Source of the DNA: Pseudomonadota bacterium
GTDB lineage: Bacteria; Myxococcota_A; UBA796; SXON01
Length of the DNA: 56,842 bases
Assembly (NCBI GenBank): GCA_030685065.1
Contig: JAUXQH010000156.1
Span: 1-56,842, forward strand
Direction: 5' to 3'
Part shown: positions 1-7,311 of the stretch, one piece after another
How positions within the stretch are numbered: the first letter of the stretch is position 1
How the letters are laid out: each line of letters starts with the position of its first letter
Notes under the pieces: model-generated
What the model was told of the DNA's origin: nothing
The model's database searches: none
The model's input: only the letters and a program-made list of their open reading frames with translations
Program-made: the position numbers and the translations under genes

Positions 1-205
1 CCGTTTTTTGCGTTCGTCGGGGACGAACGACGAATTCGGTGCGCGCGCGGGGGCAGAGGCGGGTGCGAAGCGCACGCGCGCGCCGTTTCTTGCGTTCGTC
101 TGGGGACGAACGACGAATTCGGGTGCGTGGGCGGCCGAGCCCGGTGCGAAGCGCAGGCGCGCGCCGTTTTTTGCGTTCGTCTTGGACGAATGGAAAATTC
201 GGCGG
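1..205. repeat. Short tandem repeat, about 82-bp period, with internal hairpin
   Basis: The segment starting at base 1 recurs at 83 and at 164, giving periods of about 82 and 81 bp; the third copy is partial and ends near 205. Each copy carries a T-rich run, then GCGTTCGTC and GACGAAC-type arms that can pair as a small hairpin, then CGAATTCGG. Copies differ by a few substitutions and 1-2 base indels. Reading frames across it give only low-complexity Arg/Gly/Ala peptides, so I treat it as non-coding. The window edge cuts the array, so the true copy number is unknown. Confidence 0.7.
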
Positions 206-438
206 ATCGATGGTCAGGCGTGACGGACGCCGAAGGCATTCCGTTCGATCCCCGCGGGGTGGGGCGGCGGCCCCTGGCTCCGCCTCCGTCGCGGCGTGTA
301 CGAACGCCCAGACTCTCGCCCGGAAGGGCGGCGCTCCGGCGGGGCCCTGTGCTTCGCCGAGCGCGCCGACGTGGTCCTCGTCGCCGAGCTTCGAGCGAAC
401 CGGAGGCGCCCCCGATGGATCGTGCGCCGAGTGCCGGA
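206..438. other. Intergenic stretch without a confident gene
   Basis: With the repeat before it, this makes about 438 bases with no gene I can defend. A weak plus-strand possibility begins with ATG at 190 and would need a frameshift near 258 to continue into a peptide rich in Arg and Trp that ends at 526, overlapping the convergent lipoprotein gene. I do not recognise that peptide and do not call it. Confidence 0.5.
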
Positions 439-756
439 TTATCGCCTCTGCACGCCGTCACAATCGATGCCCCACACCCCGTTGTCGAGGTCGTTCAACT
501 CCTGGGCGCAGCACTGCTCCCCGTAGTCGTCGTCGAGGCAGCCGTACCCCACTGCGCAGTCGCAATCTTCCCGGCACACGTCACCCAGATAGCCGTCAGC
601 GCGGTCCCCACCGCACTCATCGAAGCCTCCGTCCTCATCCTGGTCGAGGCCACCGCCGCTACCACCGCCGCTGCTGTAGCATCCACCGATAGGCGCGCTG
701 GCGCCTATCGCCAGCGACAGGACCACCCACCGAAAGTTCCCAAGTAGAATTTGCAT
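439..756 (-). CDS. Small Cys-rich lipoprotein
   Basis: A 105-residue predicted lipoprotein. The chosen ATG at 756 gives a short hydrophobic signal ending in the lipobox-like APIGGC, with the modified Cys near residue 21; the frame stays open upstream but only as Arg-rich low-complexity sequence. After the Cys comes a Ser/Gly linker, an acidic stretch, and a Cys-rich C-terminal half with paired Cys residues (for example DCDC and QCC), suggesting a small disulfide-stabilised secreted domain. Acidic Cys-rich mini-lipoproteins of this kind are common in myxobacterial-type genomes and have no known function. I recognise no named family. It is divergent from the DUF3667-like gene at 975. Confidence 0.65.
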   Translation of the reverse strand: MQILLGNFRWVVLSLAIGASAPIGGCYSSGGGSGGGLDQDEDGGFDECGGDRADGYLGDVCREDCDCAVGYGCLDDDYGEQCCAQELNDLDNGVWGIDCDGVQRR

Positions 757-974
757 TTGATCGTACTCCGAACGCGGGAGGGTACGCCAAGACGAGCGCG
801 TGGGCAAGAGCACGCCTGCCCCTGCCCCGCCCCGACGTCGTCCCAGACGCCGCAGACACGGCGACGCGCTGGCGACAAGGTCGCGCCATCCACACGGAGC
901 GCATCCGCGCCGACACCGAGCGCGACGGGGAAGAGGACGAGTCCGGCCTTCCGACGACATGCTACGGTGGGCGG

Positions 975-1668
975 ATGTCTTCCCCGGCGATCCTGCACGA
1001 CGCGCGTCTCTGCCCAAACTGCAATGCGTCGCTCTACGACCTGTACTGCGGGCGCTGCGGGCAGGCGAACCCGCCCGAGCACCAATACTCGCTGTGGTCG
1101 TTCCTGCTCGAGACGTGGCAGGCGTTCCGGGGGCGCACGTCCGCCCCGAAGACGCTCTACGTCTTGCTCACCCGGCCCGGGGAGCTGACGGAGGCCTACG
1201 TCGCGGGGCAGCGTATCCGGTACGCGAACCCCGTGAAGCTCTTCGTGACCTGCGCGAGCTTGTGCGCGTTGATCTCTGCGTACTTCGCGCCCGAGGGGCT
1301 TGGCGGGCCTGCTCCGAGGCATCGTCCACGGCCGGCGCCCGCTGGCGGACGTGATCTTCCCCATCCACCTCTGCAGCGTCCTGCTGGTCGCCGAGACGCT
1401 CCTCGGGTTGGCCTTCGCGCCGCTCGGCATCCCGGGGTCGTTTCTGGCCGTTGGTGCCACACTCCTGGCGGTCACGGCGTACTGCTTCGCGGCTTTGCGC
1501 CGGGCGTATGGGCTGGGCGGCGGCGAGGCTGCCCGCGTGACCCTGCTGGCAACAGCTCTGTTCGCCCCCGCTTATTTCGTGTCGTTGTGCCTGCAACTGG
1601 TGGTGATCCTGCTGGTTTTCACGCCGCTCGTGATCCTCACCGAGCTGGCGGTGGACGCTCCCTACTGA
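975..1668 (+). pseudogene. DUF3667-like membrane protein, frameshifted
   Basis: The first half, from ATG at 975, begins with a Cys-pair zinc-ribbon-like motif (CPNCNASLYDLYCGRCGQ) followed by LTRPGELTEAYVAGQRIRY and a hydrophobic segment, an arrangement typical of DUF3667 membrane proteins. Near 1300-1315 the frame is lost. The next frame then continues with clearly transmembrane sequence to the stop at 1668, including LCSVLLVAETLLG and LLATALFAPAYFVSLCL. The joined product would be about 230 residues, somewhat short for the family, so an internal deletion in the linker is as likely as a one-base error. It is a pseudogene unless the shift is an assembly error. A GGTGGGCGG stretch just upstream of 975 could serve as ribosome binding site. 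The function of the family is unknown. Confidence 0.6.
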
Positions 1669-1699
1669 TTCGTGAGGTGAACCGCCCGGCGCTGATCGA

Positions 1700-2272
1700 G
1701 CCCGGTCGCCGCCGACGAGACGCTCGCCGGCCTGCGGGACGGCGCAGCGGCCGATGACGTCGTGATCGCCGCGCCACATGGTGGCAAGGGCGCGGCGCTG
1801 CGGGCGGGGCGGCCGCGCGTGGCGAGCGGCTGCTGCTCACCGACGTGGATTGGAGCGTGGGCCCCCACCTCGTCCCGGACCTTCTCGCGGTCGACGCGGA
1901 CCTCCTCATCGCCACCCGTGAGGGCCGTGAAGCGCGGCGCCTGGGCGAGCCGGTGCTCCGGCATTGGCTCGGCCGCGCCTTCAACCGCGCCGTGCAGGTG
2001 CTGGTCCTCGCCGGCCACGAGGACACCCAATGTGGGTGCAAGGTTCTCCGCGCCGAGGCGGCGAAGCCCCTCTTCGCGGCGCTCACGGTCGACGGCTTCG
2101 CGTTCGACGTGGAGCTGCTCTACCTCGCCCACATACGCGGCCCGTCGTGCGCGAGGTGCCGGTCGTGTGGCGCTATCAGGCGGATTCGCGCGTGCACCCC
2201 GTGCGTGATGCGGTCACGATGGCGCGGGATGTGTGGCGCGTGCGGGCGAACGCGAGGGGGGGGCGGTACTGA
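1700..2272 (+). pseudogene. GT2 (dolichyl-phosphate sugar synthase-like) remnant with several frameshifts
   Basis: Pieces of a GT-A family 2 glycosyltransferase lie in successive frames. About 1708-1800 reads GLRDGAAADDVVIAAPHGGK. From about 1830 to 2135 the frame reads LLTDVDWSVGPHLVPDLLA, then EARRLGEPVLRH, then AGHEDTQCGCKVLRAEA and VDGFAFDVELLYLAH. After another shift it ends with REVPVVWRYQADSRVHPVRD and a stop at 2272. The order matches polyprenyl-phosphate glucose/mannose synthases: a DVD in place of the usual metal-binding DxD, DTQCG-K, and a GF-FDVE motif. The N-terminal nucleotide-binding start is missing or unreadable. At least two frameshifts are needed, so as sequenced the gene is broken. 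It directly follows the frameshifted DUF3667-like gene. Confidence 0.65.
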
Positions 2273-2385
2273 AGCGCTACGCCCGCGACGCGGAGCAGGT
2301 CCACCGCCACCTCCGCCGATCCAGGGCGCCCCGGGCCCGCGAGGACGCGGCCCCGTCGGCCCGCTCCAGTCTCGCTTCGCTCGGT

Positions 2386-2430
2386 CCCGCCGAAGACGGC
2401 GGGGACCGGCCGCCCGCGGACGGGCGGCCG
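2386..2430. terminator. Tandem GC hairpins between convergent genes
   Basis: Two perfect stem-loops lie between the stops of the GT2 remnant (2272) and the MopE-type gene (2449, minus strand). The first pairs CCCGCCG at 2386-2392 with CGGCGGG at 2397-2403 around an AAGA loop. The second pairs CGGCCGCCCG at 2407-2416 with CGGGCGGCCG at 2421-2430 around CGGA. Neither has a T-run, so a classic intrinsic terminator is not shown; a role in 3'-end formation is inferred from position. Confidence 0.4.
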
Positions 2431-2448
2431 ACTTCCGGGCGCCTGGCG

Positions 2449-3735
2449 CTACGGGTGTGTCATCGGCGGCGAGCGAGGTCCGCGTCGCCCGTGCGCCTCG
2501 CGTCGCCACGCGAGGGCCAGCGGAAGCAACAGGAGCCCGGCGGCCGCGCCCCCGCCGCAGCCCCCCTCCTCATCCGCTGGCGCGGTGGGTTCCTCCTCCT
2601 CTGGCGCTGGCGGTTCGCAGGCATCCGCGCCGTCGCAGTCCTGGTCCACACCGTCGCAGAGGACCTCGGCCGTGGAGGACGAGCGGCCGGGGTCCGCGTC
2701 GTCGCAGTCCAGGTCGCAGTCGTCCCCGTCGTCGTCGGCGTCGCGATCGTCCGCGCCGTCACAATCCTGGTCGATCGCGTCGCATACGATGTCCATCGCG
2801 TCCGGGTATCGCTCGGGGTCGGCGTCGTCGCAGTCGTCGCCCCCGTAGAGGGTCCCGTCCGCGCCATCGTGATCGAAATCGAATTCGGTGGCGCCGTCAC
2901 AGTTGGTGTCGACGCCATCGTATGGGTCGTCCGTGCAGGGGTTGGTCGCGGCGTCACCATCGTCACAGTCACCGTGCTCGGCGGGCCATCCGTCCCCGTC
3001 GGCGTCGGTGCCGAGGAGGGTCCAGTCGTCCTCGTCGGGCACGCCCACGAACACACCGTCGACATAGGCGGACGAGTAGTCGGTCCAGCACTCGCCCGCG
3101 CCACGGAACGTCACCTCGAAGGTGTGACCCTGCATGCGGACGCTGTGGAAGAAGTTCCAGTCCACCGCGGTGTCGGCGCGCCACGCGCAGGCGCCGTCGT
3201 CCCAGGACATGCCGCGCGATGTCGCCGCACCGTTCTGGTGGTCCCACATCCCCGCCGTAAAGCCGCTGTCCTGGGGCCAGTCGGCGCGGAGCGTGCCCGC
3301 CCAGCTCACGCTCGCGTCTCTCGAGCTGCCGCCAGATGCGCTCGTGCTGCTCACCCGGCTCCGCTCGAGCGTCACCCCGAGCGTGCTCCAGCCGAGGCCC
3401 GACGCCGCCGGAGGCGCCACGGTGATCGAGGTAACCGTCGTCTCCGTGTAGTCGTAGGTGTCGCGGTAGCTCCACGAGTGCTCGGAGTGGTAGTCGAGAA
3501 TCGCGCCCGCGGCCGTCACGCACGCGATCGCCTCGCACACCTCCCACCAGTCGGACTTGTCGGACGTGCAGGTGACACACGCCTCGTCGTACCAGGCGTA
3601 CGCGAGGTCCCACGCGTCGCTGACGGGGCCCCAGGAGCTCGCGTCGTCCCACGCGAGCACGTGCTCGGGGAGCGTGGCCGTGTCGATGCATTGGAAGCTC
3701 ATGTCCGCCGCCGCCGCCGCCGCTACCCACCACAT
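2449..3735 (-). CDS. Secreted MopE-type metal-binding-repeat protein with MYXO-CTERM-like tail
   Basis: About 428 residues. The ATG at 3735 has a strong purine-rich SD (GGGGGAGGG) about 9 bases upstream and starts a short hydrophobic N-terminus; a GTG at 3756 is the alternative. Residues about 15-265 are Trp- and Cys-containing with no family I recognise. Residues about 265-400 carry at least three repeats of the putative metal-binding type (DADGDG...GDCDD, DTNCDG, DQDCDG), as in MopE and many myxobacterial surface proteins. The C-terminus has an acidic linker, a GGCGGG motif, a hydrophobic segment and WRRE, resembling the MYXO-CTERM sorting signal, although about 20 extra residues follow. 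Likely surface-exposed and calcium- or copper-binding; the ligand is unknown. It shares an intergenic region with the divergent ferritin-like gene. Confidence 0.75.
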   Translation of the reverse strand: MWWVAAAAAADMSFQCIDTATLPEHVLAWDDASSWGPVSDAWDLAYAWYDEACVTCTSDKSDWWEVCEAIACVTAAGAILDYHSEHSWSYRDTYDYTETTVTSITVAPPAASGLGWSTLGVTLERSRVSSTSASGGSSRDASVSWAGTLRADWPQDSGFTAGMWDHQNGAATSRGMSWDDGACAWRADTAVDWNFFHSVRMQGHTFEVTFRGAGECWTDYSSAYVDGVFVGVPDEDDWTLLGTDADGDGWPAEHGDCDDGDAATNPCTDDPYDGVDTNCDGATEFDFDHDGADGTLYGGDDCDDADPERYPDAMDIVCDAIDQDCDGADDRDADDDGDDCDLDCDDADPGRSSSTAEVLCDGVDQDCDGADACEPPAPEEEEPTAPADEEGGCGGGAAAGLLLLPLALAWRREAHGRRGPRSPPMTHP

Positions 3736-3819
3736 GGTCCGCGTCCCTCCCCCCACAATCTATCTGAACCGCACAGGGACCGTCGCCCCGCGTCACGGTT
3801 GCACCTGTCGTCCCCCTCC

Positions 3820-3836
3820 CTGGCACGCCCCTTGCT
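3820..3836 (+). promoter_or_regulatory. Sigma-54 (-24/-12) promoter
   Basis: The sequence CTGGCACG, four bases, TTGCT matches the RpoN consensus at every conserved position, with GG at 3822-3823 and GC at 3834-3835 in the correct register. It sits 31 bases before the GTG start of the ferritin-like lipoprotein gene at 3867, predicting a transcript start near 3847 and a leader of about 20 bases. Regulation by a sigma-54 activator is therefore likely; no activator gene is in the window. Confidence 0.75.
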
Positions 3837-3866
3837 ACCCTCCGTGCGGACCCCCTGGAGCCACTC

Positions 3867-4931
3867 GTGCACACCGACCCCACCTCCCTTCGCCTGCGCT
3901 TCCTCGCCATCCTCGGGGCGCTCCCCCTCGCCGCGTGCGGAGGGGAGAGGTTCGAATCCGAGGCGTGCATCTCCGTCGCGGACCCGACGGCGGAGTGTCC
4001 GACGGTCGCGGAGGCCGCGGCCGACCTGGTCGGCGTCGGTTGCGGCACCGCCATCGTGTCGGTGGATGGCGAGGGCGTCTTCACCGGCGCGGACGAGGAT
4101 ACGGGCTTCGCCGGGGATCGTTGCTGCTACCCGGTCACCCGCAAGGAGGTGAACAATGGCTGCGTGGTGGGCCGGCCCTACTACGAGGGGGGCCAGCTCG
4201 TCATGGCCCCGGCGGTCCGCACCTCCGGTTGGGCCGGCGGTCGCCGCCCCTCCGTGGCCGGCCTCTCGGCCGAGGAGCGGCGCGTGCTCGCGGACGCCTG
4301 GACGCAGGATGCCCTGATCGAGCACGCCTCGGTCGCCGCGTTCGCGCGCTTCGCGCTCGAGCTCATGGCCTTCGGCGCGCCCGCCGAGCTGGTGGACGCC
4401 GCGTTCGCCGCCGGGCGCGACGAGGTGCGACACGCGCGCCTCACCTTCGCGCTGGCCGAGGCCTACGCCGGCGCCCCCGTGGCCCCCGCCGCGTTCCCGT
4501 TCGGCGGGGCGATCCCCCTCGAGCGCGACCTCGCCGCGCTCGCCGCCGCGACCGCCCGCGAGGGGTGCATCGGGGAGACCGTCGTGGCCTTGCTCGCGGC
4601 CGAGGCGCTGGCGGCCACCGAGGATCCCGCCGCGCGGGAGGTGCTCGCGGTGATCGCGGCGGACGAGACCCGCCACGCCGAGCTTGCGTGGAAGGCGGTT
4701 CGGTGGATGATCGAAGCGGGTGACGAGCGCGTGCGCGCCGCGGTGGCCGCGGTCTTCGAGGACGTTGCCCAGAACGGGGTGACGCCCCCCGATGTCACCT
4801 TCGGCGCGCCGGACGGCGTGCTCGCGGCCCACGGGCGCATCCGCCCGGAGGCCATGCGGAGCATGGTCGACCGCGCGCTGGCCGAGGTCGTGGCCCCCTG
4901 CGGGCTCGCGGCGACGCGCAAGGCGGCGTAG
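3867..4931 (+). CDS. Ferritin-like di-iron lipoprotein
   Basis: 354 residues. The GTG start at 3867 has TGGAG six bases upstream. Residues 1-24 form a lipoprotein signal ending LPLAAC, with lipidated Cys24. Residues about 30-110 form a Cys-containing N-terminal region, and residues about 135-300 form a ferritin-like four-helix domain. The di-iron ligand pattern is complete: E152 with H153, E186 with H189 (DEVRH), E237 (IGETV), and E267 with H270 (DETRH). The family is commonly annotated only as ferritin-like domain-containing protein; oxidase, peroxidase or iron-binding activity is possible and none is proven. Lipid anchoring places it in the envelope, which is unusual for a ferritin fold. 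A consensus sigma-54 promoter precedes it, suggesting it is induced under specific conditions. Confidence 0.85.
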   Translation: MHTDPTSLRLRFLAILGALPLAACGGERFESEACISVADPTAECPTVAEAAADLVGVGCGTAIVSVDGEGVFTGADEDTGFAGDRCCYPVTRKEVNNGCVVGRPYYEGGQLVMAPAVRTSGWAGGRRPSVAGLSAEERRVLADAWTQDALIEHASVAAFARFALELMAFGAPAELVDAAFAAGRDEVRHARLTFALAEAYAGAPVAPAAFPFGGAIPLERDLAALAAATAREGCIGETVVALLAAEALAATEDPAAREVLAVIAADETRHAELAWKAVRWMIEAGDERVRAAVAAVFEDVAQNGVTPPDVTFGAPDGVLAAHGRIRPEAMRSMVDRALAEVVAPCGLAATRKAA

Positions 4932-4936
4932 CCGAG

Positions 4937-5431
4937 CTACCCGCGGCCGCGCGTGCGACCGTGTTGGGCGCCAGCCGCCACGAGGGCGCCGCCCAGCGCT
5001 ATCAGCCAGATCGCGCTCACGGGCAGGCAGCAGCACACGTCGTCCATCGCCCAGGCCCCGGTGAAGAGCCCCGAGAACGCGGACTCGTGCCCTACGGACA
5101 CGGCCGTGACGAGGGTGCGGGAGAGCAGCTCGCCGAGCGCCACCGACCACCACGCGGCGAGCGCCAGCCACGCGCGCGCCTCGCCGCGCCGGGCGCCTTC
5201 CAGGGCAAGGAGGAGCGCGCTGGCCATCAGCAGCCCCCAGCAGGCCGCGATCTGCACCGCGAACATCGCGGCCGGCCCCGACGTGGGAGCGAGCGGGAGA
5301 GGCACGGTGGGGTCGGCGCCGTGGAGCTCCAGGATGCCGAGCGCGCGCAGCGGGGCCTGCGCCGAGAAGAGGGCGCGCGCGACGGAGAAGAACACACCAG
5401 CGGCGAAGACGGAAGCGGGGAGGCGAGGCAT
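4937..5431 (-). CDS. Four-helix integral membrane protein, unknown function
   Basis: 164 residues with about four hydrophobic segments (around residues 5-25, 55-80, 90-110 and 130-152) separated by short charged loops. The ATG at 5431 is preceded by GGAG at a seven-base spacing. Its 3' end is five bases from the stop of the convergent ferritin-like gene. I recognise no family and see no catalytic motif; a Cys triplet (DDVCCC) before the last helix is notable. A sigma-54-like promoter lies upstream, so it may be co-regulated with the ferritin-like lipoprotein although transcribed on the other strand. Confidence 0.7.
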   Translation of the reverse strand: MPRLPASVFAAGVFFSVARALFSAQAPLRALGILELHGADPTVPLPLAPTSGPAAMFAVQIAACWGLLMASALLLALEGARRGEARAWLALAAWWSVALGELLSRTLVTAVSVGHESAFSGLFTGAWAMDDVCCCLPVSAIWLIALGGALVAAGAQHGRTRGRG

Positions 5432-5460
5432 CGGGTGCTCCGGGGGAGACCGCGGTGCCG

Positions 5461-5477
5461 AGCACGCGCCGTGCCAG
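5461..5477 (-). promoter_or_regulatory. Sigma-54-like promoter for the 4937-5431 gene
   Basis: On the minus strand the sequence reads CTGGCACG, four bases, GTGCT, matching the RpoN consensus except for the first T of TTGC. It would start transcription near 5450, about 19 bases before the ATG at 5431. The near-perfect match and the second sigma-54 promoter at 3820 support it; it remains a pattern match. Confidence 0.5.
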
Positions 5478-5629
5478 GTTCAAGTGTTCGTATTCATTGC
5501 GTTGACGCGCCGGCGGTGACGGAGGTCCGTCGGTCGACGCCGGTCAGTCCCGCTGTCCGATGCGAGATCGCTGAGAGGATGCGTAGCCACCCGAATCCAA
5601 TAGGGTGGGCGCTCCTCCGAAGGTTCTCC

Positions 5630-6421
5630 ATGAGTCTCACCACGTTGATGTTCCTCGTCGCCTGTTCCGGCGCCCCCTCGACCGACGACACCTCCGGGTC
5701 GGAGGACACCGACGACACCTCCACGCCCGACGACACCGACGACGACACCACGACGGACACCGACGAGGACACCGACGAGGTCGAGGACACCGACGAGGTG
5801 CCCGTCACGCCGCACGACTGCCTCGACAACCACGGCATCTTCGGCCTCTCGTCCCGCTGGACCTACGCGTGGAAGAACTCGAGCCGCACCGGCAGCCGCG
5901 TCACGACGGTGTCGGCCTACGACAACGCCACCAACTCGGCCACGGTGAGCATCCAGAGCACGTGGGTCGACGCCGCGGCCACCTTCTACGAGACCCGCGT
6001 GGTCGAGCATGTCTGCGATGCCGACTACCTCTATGTCGTGTCCCAGACGGTCAACAGTACGCTCGACCTGAGCATCGGGACCCCCACCGTCGTCGCCGAC
6101 ACCTACACCTACACCGAGCCCGAGCGCGTGCAGGCCAACCATACGCTCGACCCACCCAGCCCGACGATGTGGACCAAGCACACCGTCGGCACCCGGGTGG
6201 ACAGCGGCGGGGCCTCGCAGGCCTTCGACGTCACCGTCATGTGCTGGTTGGTGCAGGCGGATCAGGGCGGGTACAGCCCGTTCGTGCCCGACCAGTACCA
6301 GTGCGGCACCCCGCCGGTCTACCCGGACCCCGAGCCGACGGTGACCGAGGAATACCGTTGGGAGGAGGGGATCGGCATCGTGAACGACTGGGACACGCGG
6401 CTCACCGAGCACTCCCCCTAG
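5630..6421 (+). CDS. Lipoprotein with Asp/Thr-rich stalk
   Basis: 263 residues. I chose the ATG at 5630 because it has GAAGG about seven bases upstream and begins a compact lipoprotein signal, MSLTTLMFLVAC, with Cys12 as lipidation site; upstream in-frame sequence is low complexity. Residues about 16-50 are almost entirely Asp, Thr, Glu and Ser, a flexible acidic stalk seen in other lipoproteins of this window. The rest is a beta-rich globular region with two to three Cys and many Thr and Val, containing no motif I recognise. It is probably exposed at the outer membrane or cell surface. The following 157 bases before the convergent HD gene contain a small CGGGAG/CTCCCG hairpin at 6429-6445 without a T-run. 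Confidence 0.75.
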   Translation: MSLTTLMFLVACSGAPSTDDTSGSEDTDDTSTPDDTDDDTTTDTDEDTDEVEDTDEVPVTPHDCLDNHGIFGLSSRWTYAWKNSSRTGSRVTTVSAYDNATNSATVSIQSTWVDAAATFYETRVVEHVCDADYLYVVSQTVNSTLDLSIGTPTVVADTYTYTEPERVQANHTLDPPSPTMWTKHTVGTRVDSGGASQAFDVTVMCWLVQADQGGYSPFVPDQYQCGTPPVYPDPEPTVTEEYRWEEGIGIVNDWDTRLTEHSP

Positions 6422-6578
6422 GAGCGTCCGGGAGAAATGCTCCCGTCGTCCGCTCGCGTCTGCTGGCCGCGGCCGCGCGTCTTCCTCGGTCACAGGTCTC
6501 GACCTGCTCCCTCGTCAGCCGCGCAGCCGCGTCTCAGCAGCCACGTCGCGGACTCGGTCCGCATTTCCCCGAACGCTC

Positions 6579-7256
6579 CTAGCGCGCACCCTCGAGCCGC
6601 GCGATCGCCCAGGTCAGGTTGCGGCGCGCGGCGGCCTCGCGGTCGGCGAAGGGCGCGGTCCGGTAGATCGGCGCCTCCAGGAATCGTCGTAACAACCCAG
6701 CGCGCGTGGTCCGAAACACCGCATCAGGAACCCAGGCGTACTCTTGCCGAATCTGGGCCTCGTAGGCGGTATACTGGTCGGGCGACACGCTCAGGATCCC
6801 CAGGTCGATGTCGACCAACAGGCGCGCGTCCTCGTCGTCCGGCTCGTCCGCGTGCCGGGTGGCGTCGATCAGCGCCTCGATGTGCGCGATCGTGTCGGGG
6901 CGCGCGCCCGCCGATCCGAGGTGCCCGCGCGCCAGCTCGGCGCTCCGGGCCTCGTTGTCGGAGCGCCGGGTGTCATACACGGCGTCGTGGTACCAGAGCG
7001 CGAGCGCCGCGCCGTGCCGGTCCGCGAAGCGGTCCGCCAAGGCGTCGAACGCCTGGAGACACGCCGCCAGATGAGCCAGCGTGTGGTAGGCGCGGTGGGG
7101 CTCCTGCCAGGCCTCGATCAGGGCCTGGTGCGCGGAAGCGGCGGAGATGCTCGCGGGTGCGCATGGATCGGAAGACGCGGGATCCAGCGCCGCCCCCACG
7201 CCGATCCAATGCGCCACGAAGTCCTCGACCGTCAGCGGCGACCGGAGCAGGTTCAT
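6579..7256 (-). CDS. HD-superfamily metal-dependent phosphohydrolase (COG4339-like)
   Basis: 225 residues, start ATG at 7256 (MNLLRSPL). The sequence has the ligand set of the predicted HD phosphohydrolase family COG4339: H58 and H62 in AYHTLAHL, H90-D91 in WYHDAVYD, and Asp149/Asp151 in LVDIDLGIL. Conserved IEALIDATRH follows the HD pair. Length is typical for the family. Members are predicted metal-dependent hydrolases of phosphate esters or nucleotides and no physiological substrate is established. No signal peptide, so cytoplasmic. It is divergent from the CotH-like gene and there is no operon to suggest a substrate. Confidence 0.8.
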   Translation of the reverse strand: MNLLRSPLTVEDFVAHWIGVGAALDPASSDPCAPASISAASAHQALIEAWQEPHRAYHTLAHLAACLQAFDALADRFADRHGAALALWYHDAVYDTRRSDNEARSAELARGHLGSAGARPDTIAHIEALIDATRHADEPDDEDARLLVDIDLGILSVSPDQYTAYEAQIRQEYAWVPDAVFRTTRAGLLRRFLEAPIYRTAPFADREAAARRNLTWAIARLEGAR

Positions 7257-7311
7257 GCCGAGGGCATACCACAAAGGATGACAGCCCCCGGCACCTGGGA
7301 CCCTACTTCTG

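Noticed and set aside
190..526. Possible plus-strand small gene beginning with ATG 190
   Set aside because: It needs a frameshift near 258, overlaps the convergent lipoprotein gene and matches no family I know.
2233..4152. Long plus-strand frame opposite the MopE-type gene
   Set aside because: Val/Arg/Ala-rich shadow of a high-GC gene; the minus strand has SD, repeats and a sorting-like tail.
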